Below, one piece after another: positions 28,266 through 37,188 of a stretch of DNA of 64,000 bases. Under the pieces are notes generated by a model. That model worked only from the letters and a program-made list of their open reading frames with translations. It had not been told where the DNA came from and made no database searches. This stretch comes from Alloalcanivorax venustensis ISO4 (lineage in GTDB: Bacteria > Pseudomonadota > Gammaproteobacteria > Pseudomonadales > Alcanivoracaceae), in the NCBI RefSeq assembly GCF_015356855.1, contig NZ_ARXR01000001.1, positions 62,001-126,000 on the forward strand, written 5' to 3'. Numbering within the stretch: the first letter of the stretch is position 1; each line of letters opens with the position of its first letter. The position numbers and the translations under genes are program-made.

Positions 28266-29765
28266 TCAGGTGGCGTCGGTCACCGTGAGCTGGTAGCCGG
28301 CGGCCTGGAAAAACTCCTGCTCCTGCTCCAGGTCGGCCAGGGTGAGCGGGTGCTCGGCCAGCCAGCCGGCCGGGAACACCAGCTCCAGGGCGCGCTCGCC
28401 GGCGTTCAGGGTGAGCGGCGGCACCGGTGCGCCGTTGCGCGCATGGTGCATGCGACAGGCCAGCCTGAGCAGCAGACACAATCGCAGCAGCCGGGCCTGT
28501 TCATCCTCGGGGCACTCCGCCAGCGTGGACAGCGGCAGCTTGCGGCGGTGGCCGCGCACCAGCACCGCCACCGCCTGCTGGGCCTGGCGCGAGAAGCCGG
28601 GCAGGTCGGAATTGGACACCAGGTAGGCGCCGTGCTTGTGAAACTGGCTGTGTGACACCGCCAGCCCCACCTCGTGCAGCAGGGCCGCCCAGCGCAGCGT
28701 GGCCTGGGCCTCTTCGTCCTCAAGATCCCAGTCGCCGGCGGCCTGCCGGTACAGGCCCCGGGCGGTTTCCCAGACGCGCTCGGCCTGGGCGCGCTCCACA
28801 TGGTGCCGGTTCATCAGCGCCTGCACGCTGCGCTCGCGGACGTCCTCGTGGGCAAAGCGCCCCAGCAGATCGTACAGCAGACCTTCGCGCAGGGCGCCGC
28901 TGGACACCTGCATGTGGGCCAGACCCATCTGCTCGAAAATGCCCAGCAGAATCGCCAGGCCGGAGGCGAAGATCGCCTTGCGGTCGTCGCGCAGGCCTTT
29001 CAATGACAGGGCGTCCGCGCTGCCCGCCTTGAGCGCCTTGCGGCGCGCCTTGTCCAGCCCTTCCAGGCTGATGCCTTCGTTGCTCCAGCCGTTTTCCTCG
29101 CACACCTGGGCGATCGCTTTGATGGTGCCCGAGGCTCCCACCGCCTGCGCCCAACCCAGACGCCGGTAGTTGGTTTCAATCGACAGGACTTCCTGGCGGG
29201 CGGCGGTGACCGCCTTCTTGAACGCCGCCTCGGTGATCTTTCCCTCGGCGAAAAAGCGCTGCCGGTAACTGACGCACCCCATGTGCAGGGATTCGGTCTC
29301 GGTGGATTCGAAGCGCTCGCCGATGATCAGCTCGGTGGAGCCGCCACCGATGTCCACCACCAACCGCGTGCCGGCGTCGTCGGCGAGGCTGTGCGCCACG
29401 CCCAGATAGATCAGCCGGGCCTCCTCGCGGCCCGCCACCACCTCGATGTCGTGCCCCAGGGCGTGCTCGGCGCGGGCGATGAACTGGCCGGCGTTGCGCG
29501 CCATGCGCAGGGTGTTGGTGCCCACCACGCGCACGTTGCCGCGGGGAATGCCCTTGATGCGTTGAGCGAAGCGGCTGAGACAATCCAGAGCACGGTTCTG
29601 GGCGTCTTCATCAAGCCGATTGTCGGGCCCCAGGCCGACGCCCAACTGTACCTTTTCGGACAGACTTTCCAGAATGCGCACCTCGCCCTGGGCCTGGCGG
29701 GCCACCACCATGTGAAAACTGTTGGACCCCAAATCGATGGCGGCCAGATGTTCAGGTTGTCGCAA
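28266..29765 (-). CDS. ppx: Exopolyphosphatase
   Basis: A 499-aa enzyme of the Ppx/GppA class that removes terminal phosphates from polyphosphate. The ASKHA-fold phosphate loops are visible as AAIDLGSNSFHMVV and VVDIGGGSTELI; the C-terminal HD-like region has LLHEVGLAVSHSQFHKHGAYLV. The start is assigned to a TTG at 29765, seven bases after AAGGAG; no ATG exists at the right place, and an upstream TTG at 29810 has no ribosome site. It is divergent from trxA and convergent with ppk. Confidence 0.93.
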   Translation of the reverse strand: MRQPEHLAAIDLGSNSFHMVVARQAQGEVRILESLSEKVQLGVGLGPDNRLDEDAQNRALDCLSRFAQRIKGIPRGNVRVVGTNTLRMARNAGQFIARAEHALGHDIEVVAGREEARLIYLGVAHSLADDAGTRLVVDIGGGSTELIIGERFESTETESLHMGCVSYRQRFFAEGKITEAAFKKAVTAARQEVLSIETNYRRLGWAQAVGASGTIKAIAQVCEENGWSNEGISLEGLDKARRKALKAGSADALSLKGLRDDRKAIFASGLAILLGIFEQMGLAHMQVSSGALREGLLYDLLGRFAHEDVRERSVQALMNRHHVERAQAERVWETARGLYRQAAGDWDLEDEEAQATLRWAALLHEVGLAVSHSQFHKHGAYLVSNSDLPGFSRQAQQAVAVLVRGHRRKLPLSTLAECPEDEQARLLRLCLLLRLACRMHHARNGAPVPPLTLNAGERALELVFPAGWLAEHPLTLADLEQEQEFFQAAGYQLTVTDAT

Positions 29766-29988
29766 AAACCCTCTCCTTGACGGTCCAGAGCCGGTTGCGA
29801 ACGGCCCCAAGCGGGCGCCGCGCGGGCGTTTCCGGCTGCTTCGGCGCGATGCCGATAGGCGCGCTCTGTCAGCACCATTGTCCGGCGCGCTTGAAATCCG
29901 CGCGCCAGACCCCGATATTATTCGACCTGTGACGGCGTCGGCCGCGTGTCGGCGTCATCATCCCGCGAAAGCCTAGCAGGAGATTTCA

Positions 29989-30315
29989 ATGAGCGGCGAG
30001 ATTATCAACGTGACCGATGCGGATTTCGAGGAGAAAGTCCTGAAAGCCGACGGTCCGGTTCTGGTGGACTACTGGGCGCCCTGGTGCGGCCCTTGCAAAA
30101 TGGTAGCGCCGATCCTGGAAGACCTGTCCGGGGATTACGCTGACAAGCTGACCATCGCCAAGCTGAACATCGACGAGAACCCGGACACGCCCAAGAAGTA
30201 CGGCGTGCGCGGCATCCCCACGCTGACCGTGTTCAAGAACGGCGACGTGGAAGCCACCAAAGTGGGCGCTCTGTCGAAGTCCCAGCTCACCGCGTTTCTG
30301 GACAGCACGCTCTGA
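29989..30315 (+). CDS. trxA: Thioredoxin 1
   Basis: A 108-aa thioredoxin. The active site is WCGPC (Cys33, Cys36), with the cis-proline region RGIPTL. It reduces cytoplasmic disulfides, for example in ribonucleotide reductase. Length and sequence are ordinary. It is followed by rho, the same order as in E. coli and Pseudomonas. Confidence 0.98.
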   Translation: MSGEIINVTDADFEEKVLKADGPVLVDYWAPWCGPCKMVAPILEDLSGDYADKLTIAKLNIDENPDTPKKYGVRGIPTLTVFKNGDVEATKVGALSKSQLTAFLDSTL

Positions 30316-30766
30316 TCCAGCCGGTGAACGCGCCACGGGCCCTCCGGCCCGTGGCCGCCCTTGCCTCTCACGGACTGCGCGTCCCGGACTAGACAGCCCT
30401 CCGGCCCGGTGGTACATTCCCGAATCAACGTATTCGCACCCTCTGGCAGGGATCTCTAATTCGTACGTTTCTGAGCGTCCTTTTTCCGAGATAGTTATCC
30501 TGTCCGGCCCCTGGCATTCAGGCCCCGCCGACGGATGATTTGCAAGGGTTTCATCGTTTATCGCTCCCGCTGAATGCGTCAGCCTTAGCCAAGCAGGCCC
30601 CGTTCTCCACGATGTCCCCGACCTTGGGAGACCGTGAAACGGCCCCTGCGAATGCAAATGAATCAATAAGAAATTCCGAGGCTCTCCGGCCCGGATCCGA
30701 CCATCGAGAGACACCAATCCAAGGTGTATTCCGTCAATTCATTTCTGGACATCCTGTAAAACACCA
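30316..30766 (+). other. rho leader region
   Basis: 451 bases between trxA and rho. A 9-bp hairpin CCACGGGCC / GGCCCGTGG (30333-30354) lies just after trxA without a T run. In E. coli the long rho leader is the site of Rho autoregulation, and a similar role is likely here. An open frame that could start at 30612 ends with a TGA overlapping the rho ATG by four bases. Confidence 0.5.
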
Positions 30767-32026
30767 ATGAATCTTTCCGAACTGAAACAGAAGCCGATCG
30801 GCGAACTTCTGGATATTGCCAAGGAACTCGGCCTGGAGAACCTGGCGAGAACCCGCAAACAGGACGTTATCTTCTCCATCCTCAAGCGAGCCGCCAAAAA
30901 CGGCTCGGACATCTACGGTGATGGGGTGCTGGAAATTCTGCAGGACGGCTTCGGCTTCCTGCGCTCCGCGGAAGGCTCTTACCTGGCCGGCCCGGATGAC
31001 ATTTACGTGTCGCCCAGCCAGATACGTCGCTTCAACCTGCGCACCGGCGACACCATCGCCGGCAAGATCCGGCCCCCCAAGGATGGCGAACGCTACTTCG
31101 CCATGCTCAAGGTCAGTGAGATCAACACCGACCGGCCGGAAAACGCCAAGACCAAGATCCTGTTCGAGAACCTGACCCCGCTGTTTCCCACCGAGCGGAT
31201 GGTCATGGAAGTCGGCAACGGCTCCACCGAGGACATCACCGCCCGGGTGATCGACCTGGTGGCGCCGATCGGCAAAGGCCAGCGCGGCCTGATCGTGGCG
31301 CCGCCCAAAGCCGGTAAGACCATGCTTCTGCAGGGCATCGCCCAGTCCATCGCCCGCAACAACCCCGAAACCCACATGATCGTGCTGCTGATCGACGAGC
31401 GGCCCGAGGAAGTGACCGAGATGTCACGCACCGTGCGCGGGGAAGTGGTGGCCTCCACCTTCGACGAACCACCGGCCCGCCACGTGCAGGTCGCCGAGAT
31501 GGTGATCGAGAAAGCCAAGCGGCTGGTGGAACACAAACAGGACGTGGTGATTCTGCTCGACTCCATCACCCGTCTGGCACGGGCCTACAACACCGTGCAG
31601 CCGAGCTCCGGCAAGGTGCTCACCGGCGGTGTCGACGCCCACGCCCTGGAAAAGCCCAAGCGTTTCTTCGGCGCCGCGCGGAACATCGAGGAAGGCGGCA
31701 GCCTGACCATCCTCGCCACCGCCCTGGTGGAAACCGGCTCCAAGATGGACGAAGTGATCTACGAGGAGTTCAAGGGCACCGGCAACATGGAACTGCACCT
31801 GGACCGCAAAGTGGCGGAAAAGCGTGTGTTCCCGGCCATGAACATCAAGCGCTCCGGCACCCGCCGCGAAGAGCGGCTGGTGAGCGAGGATGAGCTGCAG
31901 AAGATGTGGATTCTGCGCAAGGTCCTCCATCCGATGGACGAAATCGGCGCCATGGAATTCCTGATCGACCGCATGAAGCAGACCAAGACCAATGCGGAAT
32001 TCTTCGATTCCATGAAGCGCAAATAG
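30767..32026 (+). CDS. rho: Transcription termination factor Rho
   Basis: A 419-aa hexameric RNA helicase. The N-terminal RNA-binding domain contains [36 protein letters not shown]; the ATPase has [12 protein letters not shown] (Walker A), [15 protein letters not shown] (Walker B region) and the Q/R loops. Length equals the E. coli protein. The start ATG has no strong Shine-Dalgarno. A strong terminator follows. Confidence 0.99.
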   Translation: MNLSELKQKPIGELLDIAKELGLENLARTRKQDVIFSILKRAAKNGSDIYGDGVLEILQDGFGFLRSAEGSYLAGPDDIYVSPSQIRRFNLRTGDTIAGKIRPPKDGERYFAMLKVSEINTDRPENAKTKILFENLTPLFPTERMVMEVGNGSTEDITARVIDLVAPIGKGQRGLIVAPPKAGKTMLLQGIAQSIARNNPETHMIVLLIDERPEEVTEMSRTVRGEVVASTFDEPPARHVQVAEMVIEKAKRLVEHKQDVVILLDSITRLARAYNTVQPSSGKVLTGGVDAHALEKPKRFFGAARNIEEGGSLTILATALVETGSKMDEVIYEEFKGTGNMELHLDRKVAEKRVFPAMNIKRSGTRREERLVSEDELQKMWILRKVLHPMDEIGAMEFLIDRMKQTKTNAEFFDSMKRK

Positions 32027-32054
32027 CGGCGGCCTCCGGCAACGGAACCGCACG

Positions 32055-32084
32055 AAAAGCCCCGGCAACCGCCGGGGCTTTTTT
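32055..32084 (+). terminator. Rho-independent terminator after rho
   Basis: AAAAGCCCCGGC / GCCGGGGCTTTT, 12-bp stem with a 4-base loop and T6. Confidence 0.9.
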
Positions 32085-32111
32085 ACGCCTGTCAGGGGGT
32101 CTTTCTGCGTT

Positions 32112-32125
32112 TTTGGGAGCGGGCG
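32112..32125. repeat. REP-like fragment
   Basis: TTTTGGGAGCGGGC beyond the rho terminator resembles the first part of the REP-like element; the rest is not recognisable. Confidence 0.35.
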
Positions 32126-32169
32126 CCCACTGAAGCGGAGGAGCCACAACGCCCGACAACAACCACTTG

Positions 32170-32670
32170 TTATGTCCTCAGTTGCTTGAAGTACCACTCG
32201 GCCTGATCCCACTCAACGTCCTGTTCCATTCGCCAATCAAAAGGTCGAGGGTGCCGGTGGTGATCAACTAAGTACTGAAGGTGGTGGTGGGCAATTTCTG
32301 GATCGCAAACTCTCCAGACCAAGCGTCGGGTTCTGTTCCAAGTTTCTCTGATAAGAAACAAAGCATTTCCACCTGCTTTGATTTCTTCGTCTAATTTGTC
32401 ACAGAACGGATCGACAATTTCTCTTTCTTCCTCCGAGGGCATTTCATTCTCGACTGTTTCCTCGAAGTCGATGATTACCGAAAGGTGCCACCCGAAAACC
32501 TGTTTATGTTCAAAGTCACTGAGTGCGGAGTTAAGCATCCCAATACAAGGCAAGCCGTCCTCTTTCCATTCCATCAGTGTGTAGGACTCCTCAGGCAGAA
32601 CCACACGGACCTCATTCTCTTTGAGAGGCTCCTCCTTCTTCCTTCCAAACAACTTTCTTGGCAATCGCAT
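32170..32670 (-). CDS. DUF695-like protein (RraB-related), AT-richer orphan
   Basis: A 166-aa cytoplasmic protein with no signal or membrane segment. The plan fits the DUF695 family: TLMEWKEDGLPCIGMLN, then WHLSVIIDFEE, MPSEEEREIVDPFCDKLDEEI, LFLIRETWNRTRRLVWRVCDPE and a C-terminus with a Trp-rich DVEWDQAEWYFKQL. DUF695 is often found beside the RNase E inhibitor RraB; function here is unknown. The gene and its flanks are clearly AT-richer than neighbours and use rarer codons, so it was probably acquired. The ribosome site is weak (GGTAACGAAG). It sits between rho and ubiD, which are closer together in Pseudomonas. Confidence 0.6.
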   Translation of the reverse strand: MRLPRKLFGRKKEEPLKENEVRVVLPEESYTLMEWKEDGLPCIGMLNSALSDFEHKQVFGWHLSVIIDFEETVENEMPSEEEREIVDPFCDKLDEEIKAGGNALFLIRETWNRTRRLVWRVCDPEIAHHHLQYLVDHHRHPRPFDWRMEQDVEWDQAEWYFKQLRT

Positions 32671-32907
32671 CTTCGTTACCGCATTTAGCCTCTTCTATAG
32701 CCTCATCAAGGAGGCCGCAGTCCGGAGCAAACTTAAGTGACTGGAAATGATGTATGGATCTCTGCTCATCTCGCCTGACACCTAACAGGTATTAGGACGC
32801 CGACTCGAATATTACCAGTATCAATCATACTGTCCATGTGGGCAGCGCCGGGGACAGCGGCTCGGCTGCTATACTGCCGCCACCTTGCAACCGGCGAGAT
32901 TGGATTG

Positions 32908-34374
32908 ATGAAATACCGCGACCTGCGCGACTTTATTCAGCAACTGGAAAAGCTGGGCGAACTGAAGCGGGTGACCCGCGAGGTGGACCCGCGCCTGGAG
33001 ATGACCGAGATCTGCGACCGCACGCTGAAGGCGGGCGGTCCGGCGATTCTGTTTGAGAACCCCAAGGGGTCGTCGATCCCGGTGCTGGGCAATCTGTTCG
33101 GTACCCCACGACGGGTCGCTCTGGGCATGGGCCGGGAATCCCTGGATGAATTGCGCGAGCTGGGCGAGCTGCTCGCCTTCCTGAAGGAACCGGAGCCGCC
33201 GAAAGGGTTCCGCGACGCCTGGGAGAAGTTGCCGATCTTCCGCAAGGTGCTGAGCATGAACCCCAAGGTGAGCGGCTCCGGCCCCTGCCAGGAACACGTC
33301 ATCGAAGGCGACGACGTGGACCTGGCCCAACTACCGATTCAGACCTGCTGGCCCGGCGACGCCGGCCCCCTGGTGACCTGGCCGCTGGTGATTACCCGCG
33401 GGCCCAATAAGGAACGCCAGAACCTGGGCATCTACCGCCAGCAGCTGATCGGCCGCAACAAGCTGATCATGCGCTGGCTGGGTCACCGGGGTGGTGCTCT
33501 GGATTTCCAGGAATGGCAGGAGGCCCATCCGGGCGAGCCGTTCCCGGTGGCCGTGGCGCTGGGCGCCGACCCGGCCACCATTCTGGGCGCGGTGACACCG
33601 GTGCCGGACACCCTCAGCGAATACGGCTTCGCCGGGCTGCTGCGCGGCTCGCGCACCGAGCTGGTGAAATGCCTCGGCTCCAACCTGCAGGTGCCGGCCA
33701 GCGCTGAGTTCGTGCTGGAGGGTCATCTGCAGCCCGGCGAGTACGCCGACGAGGGCCCGTTCGGCGACCACACCGGTTATTACAACGAAGTGGAACGCTT
33801 CCCGGTGTTCACGGTGGACCGCATCACCCACCGGCGCGACCCGATCTATCACAGCACCTACACCGGCCGCCCGCCGGACGAGCCGGCGGTGCTGGGCGTG
33901 GCGATGAACGAAATCTTCGTGCCGATCCTGAAGAAGCAGTTTCCGGAGATCATCGATTTCTATCTGCCGCCGGAGGGCTGTTCCTACCGCATGGCGGTGG
34001 TGACCATGAAGAAGCAGTACCCGGGCCACGCCAAGCGCGTGATGATGGGGGTGTGGTCGTTCCTGCGCCAGTTTATGTACACCAAGTTCGTGATCGTCTG
34101 CGACGACGACGTTAACGCCCGCGACTGGAAGGATGTGATCTGGGCGATCACCACCCGCATGGACCCGGTGCGCGACACCGTGATGGTGGAGAACACCCCC
34201 ATCGACTATCTGGATTTCGCCTCCCCGGTGGCGGGGCTGGGCTCCAAGATGGGCCTCGACGCGACCAGTAAATGGCCCGGCGAAACCACGCGGGAATGGG
34301 GCCGCGCGATTAGCATGGACGACGACGTCAAAGCCCGGGTCGACGAGATGTGGAGCGAACTGGGGCTGGATTAG
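32908..34374 (+). CDS. ubiD: UbiD family 3-polyprenyl-4-hydroxybenzoate decarboxylase
   Basis: A 488-aa decarboxylase of ubiquinone synthesis that needs prenylated FMN made by UbiX (not in this window). Family blocks are [22 protein letters not shown], then [26 protein letters not shown] and [12 protein letters not shown]. The ATG at 32908 is chosen because it matches the family start; a 24-residue upstream extension has no similarity. It closes the conserved rho-to-ubiD segment. Confidence 0.95.
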   Translation: MKYRDLRDFIQQLEKLGELKRVTREVDPRLEMTEICDRTLKAGGPAILFENPKGSSIPVLGNLFGTPRRVALGMGRESLDELRELGELLAFLKEPEPPKGFRDAWEKLPIFRKVLSMNPKVSGSGPCQEHVIEGDDVDLAQLPIQTCWPGDAGPLVTWPLVITRGPNKERQNLGIYRQQLIGRNKLIMRWLGHRGGALDFQEWQEAHPGEPFPVAVALGADPATILGAVTPVPDTLSEYGFAGLLRGSRTELVKCLGSNLQVPASAEFVLEGHLQPGEYADEGPFGDHTGYYNEVERFPVFTVDRITHRRDPIYHSTYTGRPPDEPAVLGVAMNEIFVPILKKQFPEIIDFYLPPEGCSYRMAVVTMKKQYPGHAKRVMMGVWSFLRQFMYTKFVIVCDDDVNARDWKDVIWAITTRMDPVRDTVMVENTPIDYLDFASPVAGLGSKMGLDATSKWPGETTREWGRAISMDDDVKARVDEMWSELGLD

Positions 34375-34435
34375 AAGCCGGCTCCGGGCGTTGACGACCC
34401 GTGCACGGAACGCACACTAGACTATTGCACTTTTG

Positions 34436-34451
34436 TGGTACGTCAGTACCA
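34436..34451. promoter_or_regulatory. Perfect 16-bp dyad upstream of the Tat flavoprotein operon
   Basis: TGGTAC-GTCA-GTACCA, 63 bases before the flavoprotein start. It is a candidate repressor operator. No regulator gene is adjacent. Confidence 0.45.
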
Positions 34452-34513
34452 TTAAGGTATAAGGCGCCACCGCCGGTGCCGAGTACAACAATAGCCGAAA
34501 GGACTCCGCCGTC

Positions 34514-35905
34514 ATGTTGCAACGACTTCCCCGCCGCGCCTTCCTGAAAGCGCTGGCCGCGTCCGCCGGCGCCGCCGCCGTACCGACCCTGGCCGGCGCC
34601 GGGCAAGCCGACGACAAGACACAGGGCGAGCGCGCCAGCTGGCAGAACTGGTCCGGCAACCAGACCGCGCGGCCGCGCAACCTGGCCTACCCGGCGGACG
34701 AAGCCGCCCTGGCCCGGCTGCTCGCCAACACCGAAGGCACGGTGCGGCCGTTCGGCGGCAGCCACTCGTTCAGCGCCGTGGTGCCCACCGGCGACACCCT
34801 GGTGTCCCTGGAGGCCATCAACGGGCTGCGCAGCGTCGACGCCGGCGCTCTGCGCTTCGGCGCCGGCACCCGCATCGCCCAGGCCAGCAGCGAGGCCTGG
34901 GGCGAAGGCCGCAGCCTGATCAACGAACCGGACATCAACCTGCAGTCGCTGGCCGGCGCCATCGCCACCGGCACCCACGGCACCGGCCTGGGGCTGCCGT
35001 GCCTGTCCGACCAGGTGGTGGGCCTGGAACTGATGGACACCGAAGGCACCCTGCACCGGCTCGACCACAACGACGGCGACCGCTTCCAGGCGGCCCGCTG
35101 CGGCCTGGGCGCCCTGGGCCTGATCACCGCCGTGACCCTGGACAGCGCCCCGGCCTACCGGCTGGAAGAGCACACCTGGACGCTGCCGCTGGACGAAGCC
35201 ATGGATTTCGTGGAGCGGGAGAAGGACAACTTCCGCAACATCGAGTTTTTCGCCTTTCCTCTCGGCGGCACCGCCATCGTCAAAACCATGTCGCTCACCG
35301 ACGACCCGGAGGACGACCTGGCCCAGGACGACAGCAACGACCTGCTGGAGACCGTCTGCGAGCTGAGCATGCGCGCCGGCTGGATGACGTCCACCCTGCA
35401 GAAGCTGGTGACCTTTTTCGTCGAGGAAAACCGGCGCCGGGGGCCGGCCCACAAGATCTACGCCAACCGCCGCACGGTGCGCTTCAACGAAATGGAATAC
35501 ACGGTGCCGGCGGAAAAAGGCATTGAGTGCCTGCAGGAAGTCTGCGAAGTGATCCGCGAGCAGGACATCAATGTGTTCTTCCCGATTGAGTTCCGCTACA
35601 GCGCCGCCGACGACACCCTGTTGTCCATGTTCAGCGGCCGCGCCGGGGCCAGCCTGTCCATCCATCAGTATTTCAAGCAGGACGCCACGCCGCTGTTCCG
35701 CGCCACCGAGCCGGTGCTGCGCCGGCACCGGGGCCGTCCGCACTGGGGCAAGCTGCACAGCCTGGGCGCCGATCAGTTGCGCGAGCTGTACCCGCGCTTC
35801 GACGACTTCCTCGCCCTGCGCCGCGAGCTGGACCCGCGCGGACGCTTGCTCAATGATCACCTGAAACACCTGTTCGGCATCGACGCCAAGGGGCAACCGG
35901 CATGA
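34514..35905 (+). CDS. FAD-linked oxidase, D-arabinono-1,4-lactone oxidase type, Tat-exported
   Basis: A 463-aa flavoprotein. The N-terminus is a twin-arginine signal (LPRRAFLKALAASAGAA), so the folded, FAD-loaded enzyme should be exported. The FAD-binding PCMH domain starts ARPRNLAYPADEAALARLL and holds VRPFGGSHSFSAVV and IATGTHGTGLG; the C-terminal lactone-oxidase domain ends HWGKLHSLGADQLRELYPRFDDF. Known relatives oxidise aldonolactones or alditols; the substrate here is unknown. It overlaps the next gene by four bases (ATGA), so the two form one translation unit. Confidence 0.83.
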   Translation: MLQRLPRRAFLKALAASAGAAAVPTLAGAGQADDKTQGERASWQNWSGNQTARPRNLAYPADEAALARLLANTEGTVRPFGGSHSFSAVVPTGDTLVSLEAINGLRSVDAGALRFGAGTRIAQASSEAWGEGRSLINEPDINLQSLAGAIATGTHGTGLGLPCLSDQVVGLELMDTEGTLHRLDHNDGDRFQAARCGLGALGLITAVTLDSAPAYRLEEHTWTLPLDEAMDFVEREKDNFRNIEFFAFPLGGTAIVKTMSLTDDPEDDLAQDDSNDLLETVCELSMRAGWMTSTLQKLVTFFVEENRRRGPAHKIYANRRTVRFNEMEYTVPAEKGIECLQEVCEVIREQDINVFFPIEFRYSAADDTLLSMFSGRAGASLSIHQYFKQDATPLFRATEPVLRRHRGRPHWGKLHSLGADQLRELYPRFDDFLALRRELDPRGRLLNDHLKHLFGIDAKGQPA

Positions 35906-37182
35906 AAAGGCGCACCTTCCTGCTCGCCCTGGGCGGCGGCCTGGCGGCGGCCTGGTGGCTGAAACCCGGCGACCAGGGTGGCCCCCACGGCGCCTACTTC
36001 CAGCCCTACAACACCCTGTTTCGCGACAGCGGCCCGGGGCGGCCGCTGCTGTTCATCGACCGGCAACGGCTGGCGGCCAACTGCCGCCGCCTCCAGCAGG
36101 CGCTGCCGCCGGGCCGCGCCTACCGCATCGTCGCCAAATCATTGCCCAGCGTGCCGCTGATCCGCGAAGTGATGGCGCAGACCGGCACCGACCGGGTGAT
36201 GGTGTTCCACCAGCCGTTCATCAACGCCATGGCCGAGGCGGAACCCGGCTGCGACCTGCTGCTCGGCAAACCGATGCCGGTGCGGGCCGCCGCCCGCTTC
36301 TATGAGGAACTGCCGGAGGACGCCGGCTTCGACCCGGACCGCCAGTTGCAATGGCTGATCGACAGCGACGCCCGGCTGCAGGAATACCTGGAGATGGCCC
36401 GGCGGCTGGGACGCCGGCTGCGCATCAATGTGGAAATCGACGTGGGCCTGCACCGCGGCGGCCTCACCGAGCCCCGGCAACTGGACGCACTGCTTGAGCG
36501 TATCGCCGCCCACCCCCGCCATCTGGCATTCGCCGGCTTCATGGGCTACGACGCCCACGTGGGCAAACTGCCGGACCTGGTGGAAAGCCGCGACACCAGC
36601 CTGCGCAAGGCCCAGGCGGTCTATCAGAGCTTTATCGACAGGCTTTACCAGGTCGCCCCTGAACTGCGCGAGCAGCCGCTCACGTTCAACGGTGCCGGCA
36701 GCCCCACCTTCACGCTGCACGGCGACGAGACGCCGCTCAACGAGCTGGCGGCCGGCTCCTGCCTGGTCAAGCCGTCGGATTTCGACGTGCCCAGCCTGAA
36801 GGACTTCGAGCCCGCCGCCTTTATCGCCGCGCCGGTGCTCAAGGCGCTGGACGGGCTCACCCTGCCCGGCCCGCTGCCGTTGGGCGACGCCTGGGCCCTT
36901 TGGGACCCCAACCGGCGCCGCACCTATTTCATCTACGGTGGCTACTGGAAAGCGGAGCCGGTGTCACCGCCGGGCATCCGCCGCAACGACCTGTACGGCG
37001 CCAGCACCAATCAGATGATGCACAACGGCTCGCCGGCCACCGAGCTGCTGCCCGGCGATCAGCTGTTCTTCCGCCCCACGCAAAGCGAGTTCGTGCTGCT
37101 GCAGTTCGGCGACCTGGCGGCGGTGTCCGAACACCGCATCCAGGCCTGGTGGCCCCCTCTGCCCCAGGGCGAAGGGGCCTGA
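35902..37182 (+). CDS. Alanine racemase-fold (DSD1-like) PLP protein, Tat-like export signal
   Basis: A 426-aa protein with an alanine racemase N-terminal-type barrel. The putative Schiff-base Lys79 is in RIVAKSLPSVPLI; further features are INVEIDVGLHRGGL and FNGAGSPTF. The N-terminus KRRTFLLALGGGLAAAWWL looks like a twin-arginine or membrane-anchor signal, unusual for a PLP enzyme. DSD1-type proteins are D-amino-acid deaminases or aldolases. Coupled translation with the flavoprotein suggests one periplasmic pathway; the substrate is unknown. Confidence 0.75.
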   Translation: MKRRTFLLALGGGLAAAWWLKPGDQGGPHGAYFQPYNTLFRDSGPGRPLLFIDRQRLAANCRRLQQALPPGRAYRIVAKSLPSVPLIREVMAQTGTDRVMVFHQPFINAMAEAEPGCDLLLGKPMPVRAAARFYEELPEDAGFDPDRQLQWLIDSDARLQEYLEMARRLGRRLRINVEIDVGLHRGGLTEPRQLDALLERIAAHPRHLAFAGFMGYDAHVGKLPDLVESRDTSLRKAQAVYQSFIDRLYQVAPELREQPLTFNGAGSPTFTLHGDETPLNELAAGSCLVKPSDFDVPSLKDFEPAAFIAAPVLKALDGLTLPGPLPLGDAWALWDPNRRRTYFIYGGYWKAEPVSPPGIRRNDLYGASTNQMMHNGSPATELLPGDQLFFRPTQSEFVLLQFGDLAAVSEHRIQAWWPPLPQGEGA

Positions 37183-37188
37183 GCCCGG

